Source: Flavobacteriales bacterium | GTDB lineage: Bacteria; Bacteroidota; Bacteroidia; Flavobacteriales; UBA7312 | Assembly (NCBI GenBank): GCA_016779935.1 | Contig: JADHMQ010000006.1 | Span: 1 to 64,000, forward strand | DNA: 64,000 nucleotides | Direction of reading: 5' to 3' | Shown: positions 28,201 through 36,284 of the stretch, piece by piece | Layout: each line of letters begins with the position of its first letter | Numbering within the stretch: position 1 is the stretch's first letter | The notes under the pieces: model-generated | What the model was told of the DNA's origin: nothing | Seen by the model: the letters and a program-made list of their open reading frames with translations, nothing else | The model's database searches: none | Program-made: the position numbers and the translations under genes

Positions 28201-28403
28201 AAATCAGCAATAAAGGACAAGACCCTTTCTTTCATTTCAGAAGCGGCTTTGTTTGTAAATGTAATAGCTAGAATGTGTCTGAAATATCTTGGAAAAAAAC
28301 TCTTTCCATCACCAATTAGAGCAATTCGAATATAGTTTCTTACCAAAGTGTACGTTTTTCCTGAGCCGGCTGAAGAGCGATATATCTGAAGATTTTTTTG
28401 CAT
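25257..28403 (-). CDS. AddA/RecB-like UvrD-family helicase-nuclease
   Basis: The 1048-residue protein has the SF1 helicase motifs in order: YRSSAGSGKTYTL (Walker A, residues 8-20), ITFTNKAASEMKER (motif Ia), LIDEFQDTSVMQW (Walker B, about 385-397), VGDAKQSIYRWRGG (motif III) and VMTVHKSKGLEFPIVF (motif V). YVAMTRPKEQLYIF (motif VI) follows. The C-terminal domain contains VKVIDYKTGS, a RecB-type nuclease active site. Together with the overlapping AddB-like partner it forms a helicase-nuclease for double-strand break repair and possibly degradation of foreign DNA. The 141-base spacer upstream is shared with the divergent mbnP gene. No clear TAnnTTTG box was found for this gene. Confidence 0.92.
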   Translation of the reverse strand: MQKNLQIYRSSAGSGKTYTLVRNYIRIALIGDGKSFFPRYFRHILAITFTNKAASEMKERVLSFIADLSKGVGKGKQNSFFTNIQEDTSLSEEDIIERSQKILSAILHNYTDLSISTIDKFVFRIVRTFAHDLQMAQSFEVEMDQDQLIQPTVSFLISRIGTNKELSKALISFAISKADEGKSYNLEQSLEDFSKHLFSEKSEKFIDTLSHVSITDCLEVKDELNAEMFAFEEVLLEKRSEFMGFCKRHNLVASDFTSSYFYNYFDNFKKRSSSIFFPNPSVKKNVENNHWCSKAVDEDKKSIIEANSVYLIELFNQVQNHINKEYKNYVFNKLLSKNIYSIAVLNELSKELDQFKEENNVKHISEFNNAIAEIIRKEPAPFIYERLGERYHHFLIDEFQDTSVMQWHNLLPLVHNSLSEGYQNLIVGDAKQSIYRWRGGEVEQFVLLPNDILQSEMLPNPDELKQSLFNNTEEKVLSDNWRSHKEVVNFNNAFFTKLKTVISPELQKIYTSNEQNPMGKDGGYVHIDVTPKSKEFFKAQVMQKIIQQIHELRSLNYSLKDMAILCRTKKETFEAASSLNTAGINVLSDEALLLNASKEVHFILSLLSFLHLQSNKVAQTFILTYLHQRAEDKNQPLHSLLQSVGEGDLKPFYSYLKSLGIDLVPQSLWELPIYDLVERLIQLFAMPSTNVYLQYFLDAVHKFSIKNSNDVSAFLEWWEKNNEKEAIVVPEDTEAVKVMTVHKSKGLEFPIVFIPFNWKIGKPAEELWVDAKGKIKKMKVALLDNTKELEKSDYAQLHKGENDKSLMDDLNVLYVAMTRPKEQLYIFTESFGKSDKFNSLSQLIGHYFKDDAVDFPVRIGQLVPKQSADEEENDKGYHLSYESIKNWRKVIQLKNNSNQLWDVNLDRQQWGSLLHDALSKIHYLEDKDKVLNDLERNGLLTSDHKAKLRNRLDELLNDDEIKPFFSDKWEVKTEQEILLDSGDTYIPDRLLIKGDEVKVIDYKTGSDSRMESHKSQVDNYSNLLKMMGFEKISKYIIYTENMEKVVSW

Positions 28404-28531
28404 GTATTACTTCGCAAAATAGGTAATTATGTATGATTTTTTATAAAATGATAGGCATACTTTATTCACAATTTTAAAGTTACAATTTATACAAATAGTA
28501 GCCGTTATTATTTTATCTTTTTATATAACCT

Positions 28532-28539
28532 TATATTTG
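28532..28539 (+). promoter_or_regulatory. TAnnTTTG box of the mbnP operon, likely leaderless
   Basis: TATATTTG ends five bases before the mbnP ATG at 28545. No TTG at a suitable distance is present upstream, so a specialised activator or sigma factor is conceivable. Confidence 0.5.
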
Positions 28540-28544
28540 TACCT

Positions 28545-29321
28545 ATGAATTTAACAAAGTTATTTTTTACGTTTTTAGTAGTTTTTGCAATAGCCTTAAC
28601 TTCCTGTAAAGAGCCAGGTTGTACTGACCCTACCGCATCCAATTATAATGCTGAAGCTGATAAAGAAGACAATTCGTGTATATACGGTAATCTTAACCTT
28701 AAATTCAACCTAAAAAATAACGATCAAGCATTTTCAAGGTATGATACCTTAAATTTCGATGTAGGTTCTTTTAGAGTAGAAAACATTACGTTTTACATGT
28801 GTAATATTACATTAAACAATGCATCAACTAGCGAAAAAATAAAAGATGTTCATCTTGTTCGTTTAGACGAACCAAACACCATGAATCTAGAAGTTACAGC
28901 TCCCAACGGCAACTATGAAAGTGTTTCCTTTGGACTGGGTTTAACTCCTGAAATTAATAGCACAGTGCCTTCTGACTACCCTACTGATCATCCATTAGGT
29001 CTTAATCAGAACACTTACTGGCCTATGTTATCAGCTTCTTATATTTTTGTGAAAATTGAAGGGAAAATGGATACTTCACAAACATCTAGCTTCTACCCAT
29101 TAACCTACCATTTAGCTCATGAGGATTTATTCAGAGCGGTGGATTTTGAAAAAAGCATATCGCTGAATGAGAATAGTTCGTCTACTTTACAATTTAATAT
29201 TAACCTTTCTGAATTGTTCACAAATGTTGACCTTTCGCAAGAATTAGCTCATGAACTTACATCAAGTCCTTTAGCGACTCAAATAATCACAAATTTCGCG
29301 AATGCAATTGAACTGGAGTAA
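28545..29321 (+). CDS. MbnP-family copper-binding lipoprotein
   Basis: The 258-residue protein has a lipoprotein signal (AIALTSC, Cys21), then a Flavobacteriia-type Cys/Asp segment (GCTDPTASNYN to DNSCIY, residues 25-47) that resembles a calcium-binding linker. The remainder is a beta-sandwich with the MbnP signature: LNLKFNLKNN, VENITFYMCNITL and, near 158, YW followed by YIFVKIEG. In methanotrophs MbnP is modified by its partner MbnH, which turns a Trp into kynurenine to create a copper site. Here the mature protein has a single Trp (159), within that motif. The gene shares 20 bases with the peroxidase gene. Role in copper acquisition or storage in the periplasm is inferred from the family. 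Confidence 0.85.
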   Translation: MNLTKLFFTFLVVFAIALTSCKEPGCTDPTASNYNAEADKEDNSCIYGNLNLKFNLKNNDQAFSRYDTLNFDVGSFRVENITFYMCNITLNNASTSEKIKDVHLVRLDEPNTMNLEVTAPNGNYESVSFGLGLTPEINSTVPSDYPTDHPLGLNQNTYWPMLSASYIFVKIEGKMDTSQTSSFYPLTYHLAHEDLFRAVDFEKSISLNENSSSTLQFNINLSELFTNVDLSQELAHELTSSPLATQIITNFANAIELE

Positions 29322-30354
29322 AATAGTACTGTTTTTATGCTGTTTTGGTTTACTTTCTTGCGAAAGAGATATCCCTATTGTAGAAGCTATTGACTACAAT
29401 CCAGCCTTTATACCCTTTGAAGTTCCTAGAAGATTTCCATCACCAAATTTACCGCCTGATAATCCTCTTTCCGAGGAAGGAATTGAATTAGGAAAAAAAC
29501 TATTTTACGACCCAATACTTTCAGGAAACAATACCTTATCTTGTGCTGACTGTCATTTTCAATCGAAAGGATTTAGTGACCCTGCAACATTTAGCGTAGG
29601 TATTGAAGGTGTTTTAGGCACAAAAAATGCTTCCGCAATTATTAATGCTGCATGGAATACCTCTAATTTTTGGGATGGAAGAACTATTTCATTGGAAGAA
29701 CAAGCCCTTGGACCAGTTACAAGTTTTATTGAACTCCACTCACCATCATGGGAACAAGTTTCTCAGGAACTAATGGATAACTTGGAATACAAAGTTTTGT
29801 TCAAACAAGCCTTCAATGCAGATATTATTGACTCTTCACATGTAGTTAAAGCCATTGCCCAATTTGAAAGAATATTAGTTTCGTCTGAATCTAAATTTGA
29901 TAAGTTTTTAGATTACAGAGCTAGCTTAACTCCTTCTGAATTAAGAGGTAAAGAAATTTTTAACACTGAAAAAGGAGATTGTTTTCATTGCCACTCTTAT
30001 CCTTTATTTACGAGTAATCTGTTTCATAACAACGGATTAGATCCTGAAGGCATAATGGATAATGGTAGATTTAATGTAACTAATGACCCTAATGATAAAG
30101 GTAAATTCAAAAGTCCAACACTTCGAAATGTAGAGTTAACAGCACCTTACATGCATGATGGAAGGTTCGCTACACTTGAAGAAGTAATTGAACACTACAA
30201 CTTCGGAGGGCATAATTCCTCTACAATCGACCCACTAATGAAAAAGGTTGATGTTGGATTAGGTTTGACTCAACAAGATAAAACTGATCTTATTAACTTT
30301 TTGAAAACATTAACTGACACCGCTTTCATAAACAATCCTGATTTCCGACCTTAG
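29302..30354 (+). CDS. Di-heme cytochrome c peroxidase family protein (MbnH/MauG type)
   Basis: The 350-residue protein carries a lipoprotein signal (CFGLLSC, Cys20) and two heme c motifs, CADCH (81-85) and CFHCH (227-231). It also shows FWDGR near 123-127 and APYMHDGRF near 280, all typical of the bacterial CcpA/MauG superfamily. Members paired with MbnP oxidise a tryptophan of MbnP. It should act in the periplasm, attached to a membrane. The start ATG lies 20 bases inside mbnP, so the two proteins are translationally linked. An ordinary hydrogen peroxide-reducing role cannot be excluded from sequence, but the neighbour argues for MbnH. Confidence 0.9.
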   Translation: MQLNWSKIVLFLCCFGLLSCERDIPIVEAIDYNPAFIPFEVPRRFPSPNLPPDNPLSEEGIELGKKLFYDPILSGNNTLSCADCHFQSKGFSDPATFSVGIEGVLGTKNASAIINAAWNTSNFWDGRTISLEEQALGPVTSFIELHSPSWEQVSQELMDNLEYKVLFKQAFNADIIDSSHVVKAIAQFERILVSSESKFDKFLDYRASLTPSELRGKEIFNTEKGDCFHCHSYPLFTSNLFHNNGLDPEGIMDNGRFNVTNDPNDKGKFKSPTLRNVELTAPYMHDGRFATLEEVIEHYNFGGHNSSTIDPLMKKVDVGLGLTQQDKTDLINFLKTLTDTAFINNPDFRP

Positions 30355-30361
30355 CAATTCA

Positions 30362-32197
30362 ATGTATTACTATCAAAACCGTACGTTACACTTAGTGCTT
30401 AGCCTATTTTTGCTAAGCCTTTCTTTTGTTTCTGAAGCTCAAGATTTAAGGTGTGGAACTATGGAGCGTCTTGAGTATGAATGCAAAGACAATCATAATT
30501 TATTACAAAAAAGAAACACCATTAATAAGGCTATCAAAGAATGGAAAAAAAATAGCTCAACACCAAATTCATACACTATACCAGTCGTCTTTCACGTGAT
30601 TTATAAAAACCAAGATGAATACGTTTCGTTTGAACAGATTATGAGCCAATTAGATGTATTAAATCAAGATTTCAATAGGACCAATTCGGATGCTAATCAA
30701 ACACCTAGTGAGTTTCTTGATGTTGCTGCTGATTGTAACATTAGCTTTTGTTTAGCACAGCGTACTGAAAATAACGACACAACTTCTGGCATCACATACA
30801 CGCAAACAAGTGTAAGCTCATTTTCATTGTATGACAATCGTATTTTTCAAGATTCTTTGGGTGGAAAAACCATTTGGAATAGCTCAGACTATCTCAATAT
30901 TTACGTCTGTGATTTAACTAATGCTTTAGGTTTTTCTTCATTTCCTGGGGGAAACCCAAACAGAGATGCCGTAGTTGTTGATTTCTCAAACTTTGGTACA
31001 ATTGATATAGCTCCACCGTTTAATAAAGGCAGAACTGCTACGCACGAACTGGGCCATTGGCTAGACCTTTATCACATTTGGGGACCAGGAAATTGCGGCT
31101 CTGATGAAGTAGACGACACGCCTAGTCAAGAGACTGAAAATTACGGTTGCCCTTCACATCCTAGCCCTACATGTGATAATAATGGTGATATGTTTCAAAA
31201 CTACATGGATTACACCAATGATGCTTGTATGAATTTGTTTACAAATGGACAAAAAGAACGCATGCATGCTACTCTCAATACGGAAAGATTAGGTATTGGT
31301 AATGCTGACTTCTGTCAACTTCCTTATGAGGATATTGGCATTAACAATAATGTTCAACCATCTGAAAATGAAATTTATTGCGGTGAAAACCTTGAACTTA
31401 TTACTTCATTATTTAATTATTCTGAGAATACTATAACTAAGGCAAGCATTTTTTATCAAATTGATGATGATAATCCAATTGAATATGAATGGTCAGGAAA
31501 TTTAAATCCTAATACCTCTCAAGAAATAAATTTAGGAAACATTACCTTTAGTACTGGTGAACATACTTTAAAGATTTATAGCTCCTCTCCTAATTCCTTT
31601 AGAGATATTAACCCAACAAATGACACAACCTTCCTTACTTTTACAATCACACAAGGAACTAATATAGATTTTGTCATTCAAACAGATAATTATGCTGAGG
31701 AAAATTATTGGGCAATTTTAAATAACCAAAACGATACGATTCTTTCTGAGAATGAATTAGTGAGTAATGAAATTAATTCATTTAACTACTGCCAAGATTT
31801 AGACAGTTGTTACACTCTAGTAATATACGATATTTACGAAGATGGAATGTGTTGTGATTTTGGTAATGGATATGTTTCAGTTAATGGTCAGAATTTTAGC
31901 GGTAATTTTGGCTCAGAACTTCAAATAGACTTATGCAATACCATTGATATTAATGAAGTAAAAGAAATAAATTCTGTACTGGTTTACCCTAATCCAACGA
32001 ATGATTACATCACTGTTGAATCAAAAACATCCATTGAATTAATAAGAATTTATGATTTATATGGTAAAAATCTAGTTCAAAAAAATTGCCATAGCAATAA
32101 AGAACTCGTAAATTTGTATCCACTCAGTTCGGGCGCATACTTTTTGCAGCTAATTACTAACAAACAAACACACTCTGTTAAGATAATCAAAAAATGA
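30362..32197 (+). CDS. M43-type (pappalysin-like) secreted metalloprotease with T9SS domain
   Basis: This 611-residue protein has a signal peptide ending SEAQ. The metzincin zinc site follows: TATHELGHWLDLYHIWG, with His228, Glu229, His232 and His238. The usual Gly of HExxHxxGxxH is Asp235. The Met-turn region FQNYMDYTNDACMNLFT is present. The N-terminal YTIPVVFHVIY and the QLDVLNQDFNRTN segment are typical of Bacteroidota M43 proteases. A beta-rich region (about 320-510) precedes a T9SS type A sorting domain (VLVYPNPTNDYI to the end), so the enzyme is predicted to be secreted. It begins seven bases after the MbnH-like gene and overlaps the next protease gene by four bases. Confidence 0.9.
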   Translation: MYYYQNRTLHLVLSLFLLSLSFVSEAQDLRCGTMERLEYECKDNHNLLQKRNTINKAIKEWKKNSSTPNSYTIPVVFHVIYKNQDEYVSFEQIMSQLDVLNQDFNRTNSDANQTPSEFLDVAADCNISFCLAQRTENNDTTSGITYTQTSVSSFSLYDNRIFQDSLGGKTIWNSSDYLNIYVCDLTNALGFSSFPGGNPNRDAVVVDFSNFGTIDIAPPFNKGRTATHELGHWLDLYHIWGPGNCGSDEVDDTPSQETENYGCPSHPSPTCDNNGDMFQNYMDYTNDACMNLFTNGQKERMHATLNTERLGIGNADFCQLPYEDIGINNNVQPSENEIYCGENLELITSLFNYSENTITKASIFYQIDDDNPIEYEWSGNLNPNTSQEINLGNITFSTGEHTLKIYSSSPNSFRDINPTNDTTFLTFTITQGTNIDFVIQTDNYAEENYWAILNNQNDTILSENELVSNEINSFNYCQDLDSCYTLVIYDIYEDGMCCDFGNGYVSVNGQNFSGNFGSELQIDLCNTIDINEVKEINSVLVYPNPTNDYITVESKTSIELIRIYDLYGKNLVQKNCHSNKELVNLYPLSSGAYFLQLITNKQTHSVKIIKK

Positions 32198-34110
32198 AAA
32201 AATACTTTATTTTACTATCTATATCTCTAGTATCCCTTTTATCCATTGCTCAAATAAGCATAAATAAAACACCTATAAGTTCAACGGAAACTCTTTCAAG
32301 AGATGTACCTACTTTAGAAATTGCATCTCCTGATATGCTAATAATTGAAAATGAAGACCAAGATGCATCTTTAAAAGGTAAACCCTACCGTTACGCTAAA
32401 CTTATTGATTGTGATATTGACCCTAGTACAAATGGATTGTGGGAAGAATTAGATAATGGTGTTCGTGTTTGGAGACTAAATATTCAATCAGAAAATGCAA
32501 AGGCACTTTCCCTTTATTTTGACGCATTTTGGATACCTTCTAATGGAGAGCTGTATATCTATAATGAAGATAAATCTAAAATATTAGGAGCTTACACAAA
32601 TAGAAACAACCATGAAAGTGGTGTATTTGCTCATGAAATTATTGAAGGTGATAAATTATGTATAGAATATGTTCAAAGAGGTGCTGGAAATCCAATTTTA
32701 CACATCGATAAGATATCCTACGCTTATCGTTCAATTAAAACTTCAATAGATCTGAAAAACTTTGGAGATTCAGAAGATTGTCATAATAATGTAAATTGTC
32801 CTGAAGGAGACGATTGGCAAGATGTTAAAACAGCCGTTTGTAGACTAAGTATAAGAATTGGTAATAATTCATACTGGTGCAGTGGATCTCTAGTCAATAA
32901 TACTGCAGAAGACTGCACCCCTTATGTATTGACTGCCGAGCATTGTGCTTATGATGATGACAATAACAACTACGCCTCTAGCAATGACATGAACCAATGG
33001 GTGTTTTATTTTAATTATGAAGCTGATATTTGCGAAAACCCTAGTTCAAATCCTAGTTCAAATACAATGACTGGGTGCTCATTTGTATCTAGAAGTAGTA
33101 ATAATGGAAACTGGGGAGGTACATCTGATTTTTATCTGGTAGAGCTCAATAATAGCTTACCTTTTGACTACGGTTTGTATGTAGCGGGCTGGAACAGAAG
33201 TAATACAGCTTCACCCGAAGGTGTAGGTATACACCACCCTGCCGGAGACATCAAGAAAATATCAACTTACACCCAATCTACTGTTTCTGTAAATAGCGGA
33301 AGAGATTGGAGAGTAAAATGGGTAAACACTGAAAGTGGACATGGTGTAACTGAAGGTGGTTCGTCAGGAAGTCCACTGTTTAATATGGACAAGCAAATTA
33401 TTGGTGATTTATCAACAGGTAGTTCTGCATGTTCACCTTCACAGTTTTTAACTGGCCCTGATAATTATGGTAAATTTTCAGAAAGTTGGGACCAAAATGG
33501 TAATACTAATAATCTAAGGCTAAAACCTTGGTTAGACCCTACAAATTCTGGAGTAATTTCTATGAGTGGAAAACTTTGTGGCTCACCAACAGTTGCTAAC
33601 TTTATTGCAGCCTACACTCATGTAAAAACAGGTTTACCAACTCAATTCTATTATACAGGAACAGGAAATCCTGCAACATATAACTGGACGTTTTATGGTA
33701 ATGGAGTAACTCCTTCCAACTCAACAGATGCGTCCCCAGTTGTAGTGTATTCTAACGACGGAAACTATACAGTAAGGCTTGATGTTACAGATGCTGTAGA
33801 TAACGATAGTTATGAAATTAAATCTGCTTATATAAAGGTTGATCAGTTCGGTGGAAGCATAGGAATTGAAGAAAATAGACTATCTGTTAATATTTTTCCA
33901 AATCAATCAACCGGAATAGTTTATCTCAGTCAAAATATATCCAATGACGCTGAAGTAAGAGTATTAACTCTATTAGGTAAAGAAATTTACTCCAATACTT
34001 TACTGGAAACTCTGAAGATAGACTTATCGGAATTTAATAATGGCGTTTACTTTATTGAAGTAAGAAATGAGAATTCTTTTATTAGCGAAAGATTGATTTT
34101 AAATAGATAA
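32194..34110 (+). CDS. Lysyl-endopeptidase-like trypsin-fold protease, PKD and T9SS domains
   Basis: The 638-residue protein has a signal peptide ending SIAQ, a beta-rich propeptide (about 40-180) and an S1-fold protease domain. The triad is visible: His250 in LTAEHC, Asp312 in SDFYLVEL and Ser391 in GGSSGSPLF. Disulphide-forming cysteines lie at 216, 229, 241 and 251. The layout resembles Achromobacter/Lysobacter lysyl endopeptidases (S1 subfamily). A PKD-like domain follows (about 465-560, with YNWTFYGNG and NYTVRLDVTD), then a T9SS sorting domain (VNIFPNQSTG to LILNR). The primary specificity pocket cannot be verified by eye. It overlaps the M43 gene by four bases (ATGA) and is followed at once by mqnE. 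Confidence 0.88.
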   Translation: MKKYFILLSISLVSLLSIAQISINKTPISSTETLSRDVPTLEIASPDMLIIENEDQDASLKGKPYRYAKLIDCDIDPSTNGLWEELDNGVRVWRLNIQSENAKALSLYFDAFWIPSNGELYIYNEDKSKILGAYTNRNNHESGVFAHEIIEGDKLCIEYVQRGAGNPILHIDKISYAYRSIKTSIDLKNFGDSEDCHNNVNCPEGDDWQDVKTAVCRLSIRIGNNSYWCSGSLVNNTAEDCTPYVLTAEHCAYDDDNNNYASSNDMNQWVFYFNYEADICENPSSNPSSNTMTGCSFVSRSSNNGNWGGTSDFYLVELNNSLPFDYGLYVAGWNRSNTASPEGVGIHHPAGDIKKISTYTQSTVSVNSGRDWRVKWVNTESGHGVTEGGSSGSPLFNMDKQIIGDLSTGSSACSPSQFLTGPDNYGKFSESWDQNGNTNNLRLKPWLDPTNSGVISMSGKLCGSPTVANFIAAYTHVKTGLPTQFYYTGTGNPATYNWTFYGNGVTPSNSTDASPVVVYSNDGNYTVRLDVTDAVDNDSYEIKSAYIKVDQFGGSIGIEENRLSVNIFPNQSTGIVYLSQNISNDAEVRVLTLLGKEIYSNTLLETLKIDLSEFNNGVYFIEVRNENSFISERLILNR

Positions 34111-35271
34111 ATGACAAACTCCTTATTTACTATACTAAATAGCAATTCCACTCTAGAAGATTTAAAAAGTATTGCTCAAAAAGTAGCTGACAACAAACGA
34201 ATTACTATCGAAGAAGGTATCCGTTTATTTGATGCTGATTTACCGTTCTTAGGCGTTCTTGCAAATTATATTAGAGAATCTAAGCATCAAGACTTTACTT
34301 ATTTCAACAGAAATATACATATTGAACCTACAAACATTTGTGTATTCGATTGTAAGTTTTGCTCTTATTCAAAACTGTTAAAACACAAAACAGAAGGTTG
34401 GGAACTCACTGAAGAGGAAATTCTCGATAAAATGAGAGAATACAAGGAGCAACCCATTACAGAAGTTCATATTGTAGGAGGTGTTCATCCTAAAATGGGA
34501 CTAAACTATTTCGCAAGTCTCATCAAGAAAATCAAAGAAATTAGACCTGACATTCACGTTAAAGCCTTTACCGCTGTTGAACTCGATTATATGTGCAGAA
34601 AAGCCAAAGTAAGCTATGAGGAAGGCCTAAGTATCTTAAAGGAACACGGTCAAGATTCACTTCCTGGCGGTGGTGCAGAGATATTCGACGAATCTATTCG
34701 TGAACAAATCTGTAAAGACAAATGCTCTTCTGCGCAATGGTTAGAGATTCACGAAACGGCTCATAAATTAGGAATGCCGTCTAACGCCACAATGCTATAT
34801 GGTCATATCGAAGAACCAAAACACCTTGTGGACCATATGAATCGCTTACGTACTTTACAAGATAAAACTGGTGGCTTCAATACGTTTATTCCATTAAAGT
34901 TTAGAAATGGAGAGAATCAAATGTCTCATATAGCTGAAGTTAGCGTAATTAATGACTTGAAAGTATATGCTATTTCAAGAATATTCATGGATAATTTTTC
35001 ACACATCAAAGCCTATTGGCCTATGATCGGCAGAAATACAGCACAATTATCTCTTTCCTACGGCGTAAACGATATTGATGGTACAATAGACGATACTACC
35101 AAAATATATTCCATGGCTGGTGCTGAAGAGCAAACTCCAACACTTTCTACTCAACAGTTAGTTGAACTCATTAAAAACGTGAAAAGACACCCTATCGAAA
35201 GAGATACACTTTACAATGTTGTAAAAGACTATAAAGACGTTGAATTTAAGTCAGAGAAAAAAAGCTATTAA
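34111..35271 (+). CDS. mqnE: Aminofutalosine synthase (radical SAM)
   Basis: MqnE joins adenosine to 3-[(1-carboxyvinyl)oxy]benzoate in the futalosine route to menaquinone. The 386-residue protein has the radical-SAM cluster motif CVFDCKFC (about residues 77-84) with the following SYSKL, then EVHIVGGVHP and FTAVELDYMCRKAK, which distinguish MqnE from its paralogue MqnC. LPGGGAEIFDESIR and GFNTFIPLKFRN are also typical. No signal peptide. It begins directly after the serine protease stop codon, so it can be part of the mbnP operon, although its function is housekeeping. Its stop overlaps the convergent rluD gene by four bases. Confidence 0.93.
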   Translation: MTNSLFTILNSNSTLEDLKSIAQKVADNKRITIEEGIRLFDADLPFLGVLANYIRESKHQDFTYFNRNIHIEPTNICVFDCKFCSYSKLLKHKTEGWELTEEEILDKMREYKEQPITEVHIVGGVHPKMGLNYFASLIKKIKEIRPDIHVKAFTAVELDYMCRKAKVSYEEGLSILKEHGQDSLPGGGAEIFDESIREQICKDKCSSAQWLEIHETAHKLGMPSNATMLYGHIEEPKHLVDHMNRLRTLQDKTGGFNTFIPLKFRNGENQMSHIAEVSVINDLKVYAISRIFMDNFSHIKAYWPMIGRNTAQLSLSYGVNDIDGTIDDTTKIYSMAGAEEQTPTLSTQQLVELIKNVKRHPIERDTLYNVVKDYKDVEFKSEKKSY

Positions 35272-36284
35272 ACTTTGTGTTTGGCATAATTTCGCCATTT
35301 CTCAATAACACTTTGCATATCTGCAGGAAGTTCTGATTCAAAAGACATCCACTTATTAGTTTTAGGATGAGTAAACCCTAAAGATTTGGCATGTAAAGAC
35401 TGTCTAGGAATCATCTTAAAACAATTCTCCACAAATTGCTTATACTTAGTAAAAGTAGTTCCCTTAAGTATCTTATCTCCACCATATTCAAAATCGTTGA
35501 ACAAAGGATGCTTAAAGTGTTGAAAATGAACTCTAATTTGATGAGTCCTTCCAGTCTCAAGTTTACATTCGACTAAAGAAACATAACCAAACCTTTCAAG
35601 CACTTTATAGTGGGTTTTAGCAAGCTTACCAAAGTCACCTTCAGGGAATACTGTCATTAACTTTCGGTTTTTAAGACTTCGCCCAATATTTCCTTCAATA
35701 CTCCCTTCCTTTTCTTCAAAATCGCCCCAAACTAAGGCGTTGTACCTTCTATCTATAGTTCTTTCAAAAAACTGTTTAGAAAGTGAGGTCATGGTATTTT
35801 CATTTTTGGCGATTACCATTAAGCCAGTTGTGTTTTTATCAATTCGATGTACTAATCCTGGACGAGTAGAATCTCCATTATTAGATGGTAAATTCTTAAA
35901 GTGGAAAGAGAGAGCATTAACTAATGTTCCTTCATAATTACCATAACCCGGATGAACAACCATTCCTGCTTCTTTGTTTAGTACCACAACATCGTCATCT
36001 TCATAAACAATATTTAGAGGTATATCTTGTGGAATGAGTTCAATTTCTCTGGGTGGGTTAGTAAACATCACTGTTACGATATCGAAAGGCTTAACCTTAT
36101 AATTTGGTTTTACAGCTTTATCATTTACCCTTATAAAACCGTCGGTAGCAGCTTGTTGAATTTTATTTCGTGAAGTACCTTCCAATCGGTTGAGCAAAAA
36201 CTTATCAACCCTTAGAGGCTCTTGACCTTTATCCGCCTCTACCCTATGATGTTCATACAATTCATTTGAATCTTGCTCAATCAT
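35268..36284 (-). CDS. rluD: RluD-family 23S rRNA pseudouridine synthase
   Basis: The 338-residue enzyme converts selected uridines of rRNA to pseudouridine. An S4 RNA-binding domain is seen at residues 22-85 (LRVDKFLLNRLEGTSRNKIQ). The catalytic domain has PGLVHRIDKNTTGLMVIAKN (about 145-164), where Asp of HRIDKNT is the nucleophile, and RTHQIRVHFQH near 250. Length and motifs fit the RluA/RluD family. The exact target site is not readable. It is in a minus-strand operon after the PASTA and T9SS genes, overlapping the latter by four bases. Confidence 0.92.
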   Translation of the reverse strand: MIEQDSNELYEHHRVEADKGQEPLRVDKFLLNRLEGTSRNKIQQAATDGFIRVNDKAVKPNYKVKPFDIVTVMFTNPPREIELIPQDIPLNIVYEDDDVVVLNKEAGMVVHPGYGNYEGTLVNALSFHFKNLPSNNGDSTRPGLVHRIDKNTTGLMVIAKNENTMTSLSKQFFERTIDRRYNALVWGDFEEKEGSIEGNIGRSLKNRKLMTVFPEGDFGKLAKTHYKVLERFGYVSLVECKLETGRTHQIRVHFQHFKHPLFNDFEYGGDKILKGTTFTKYKQFVENCFKMIPRQSLHAKSLGFTHPKTNKWMSFESELPADMQSVIEKWRNYAKHKV

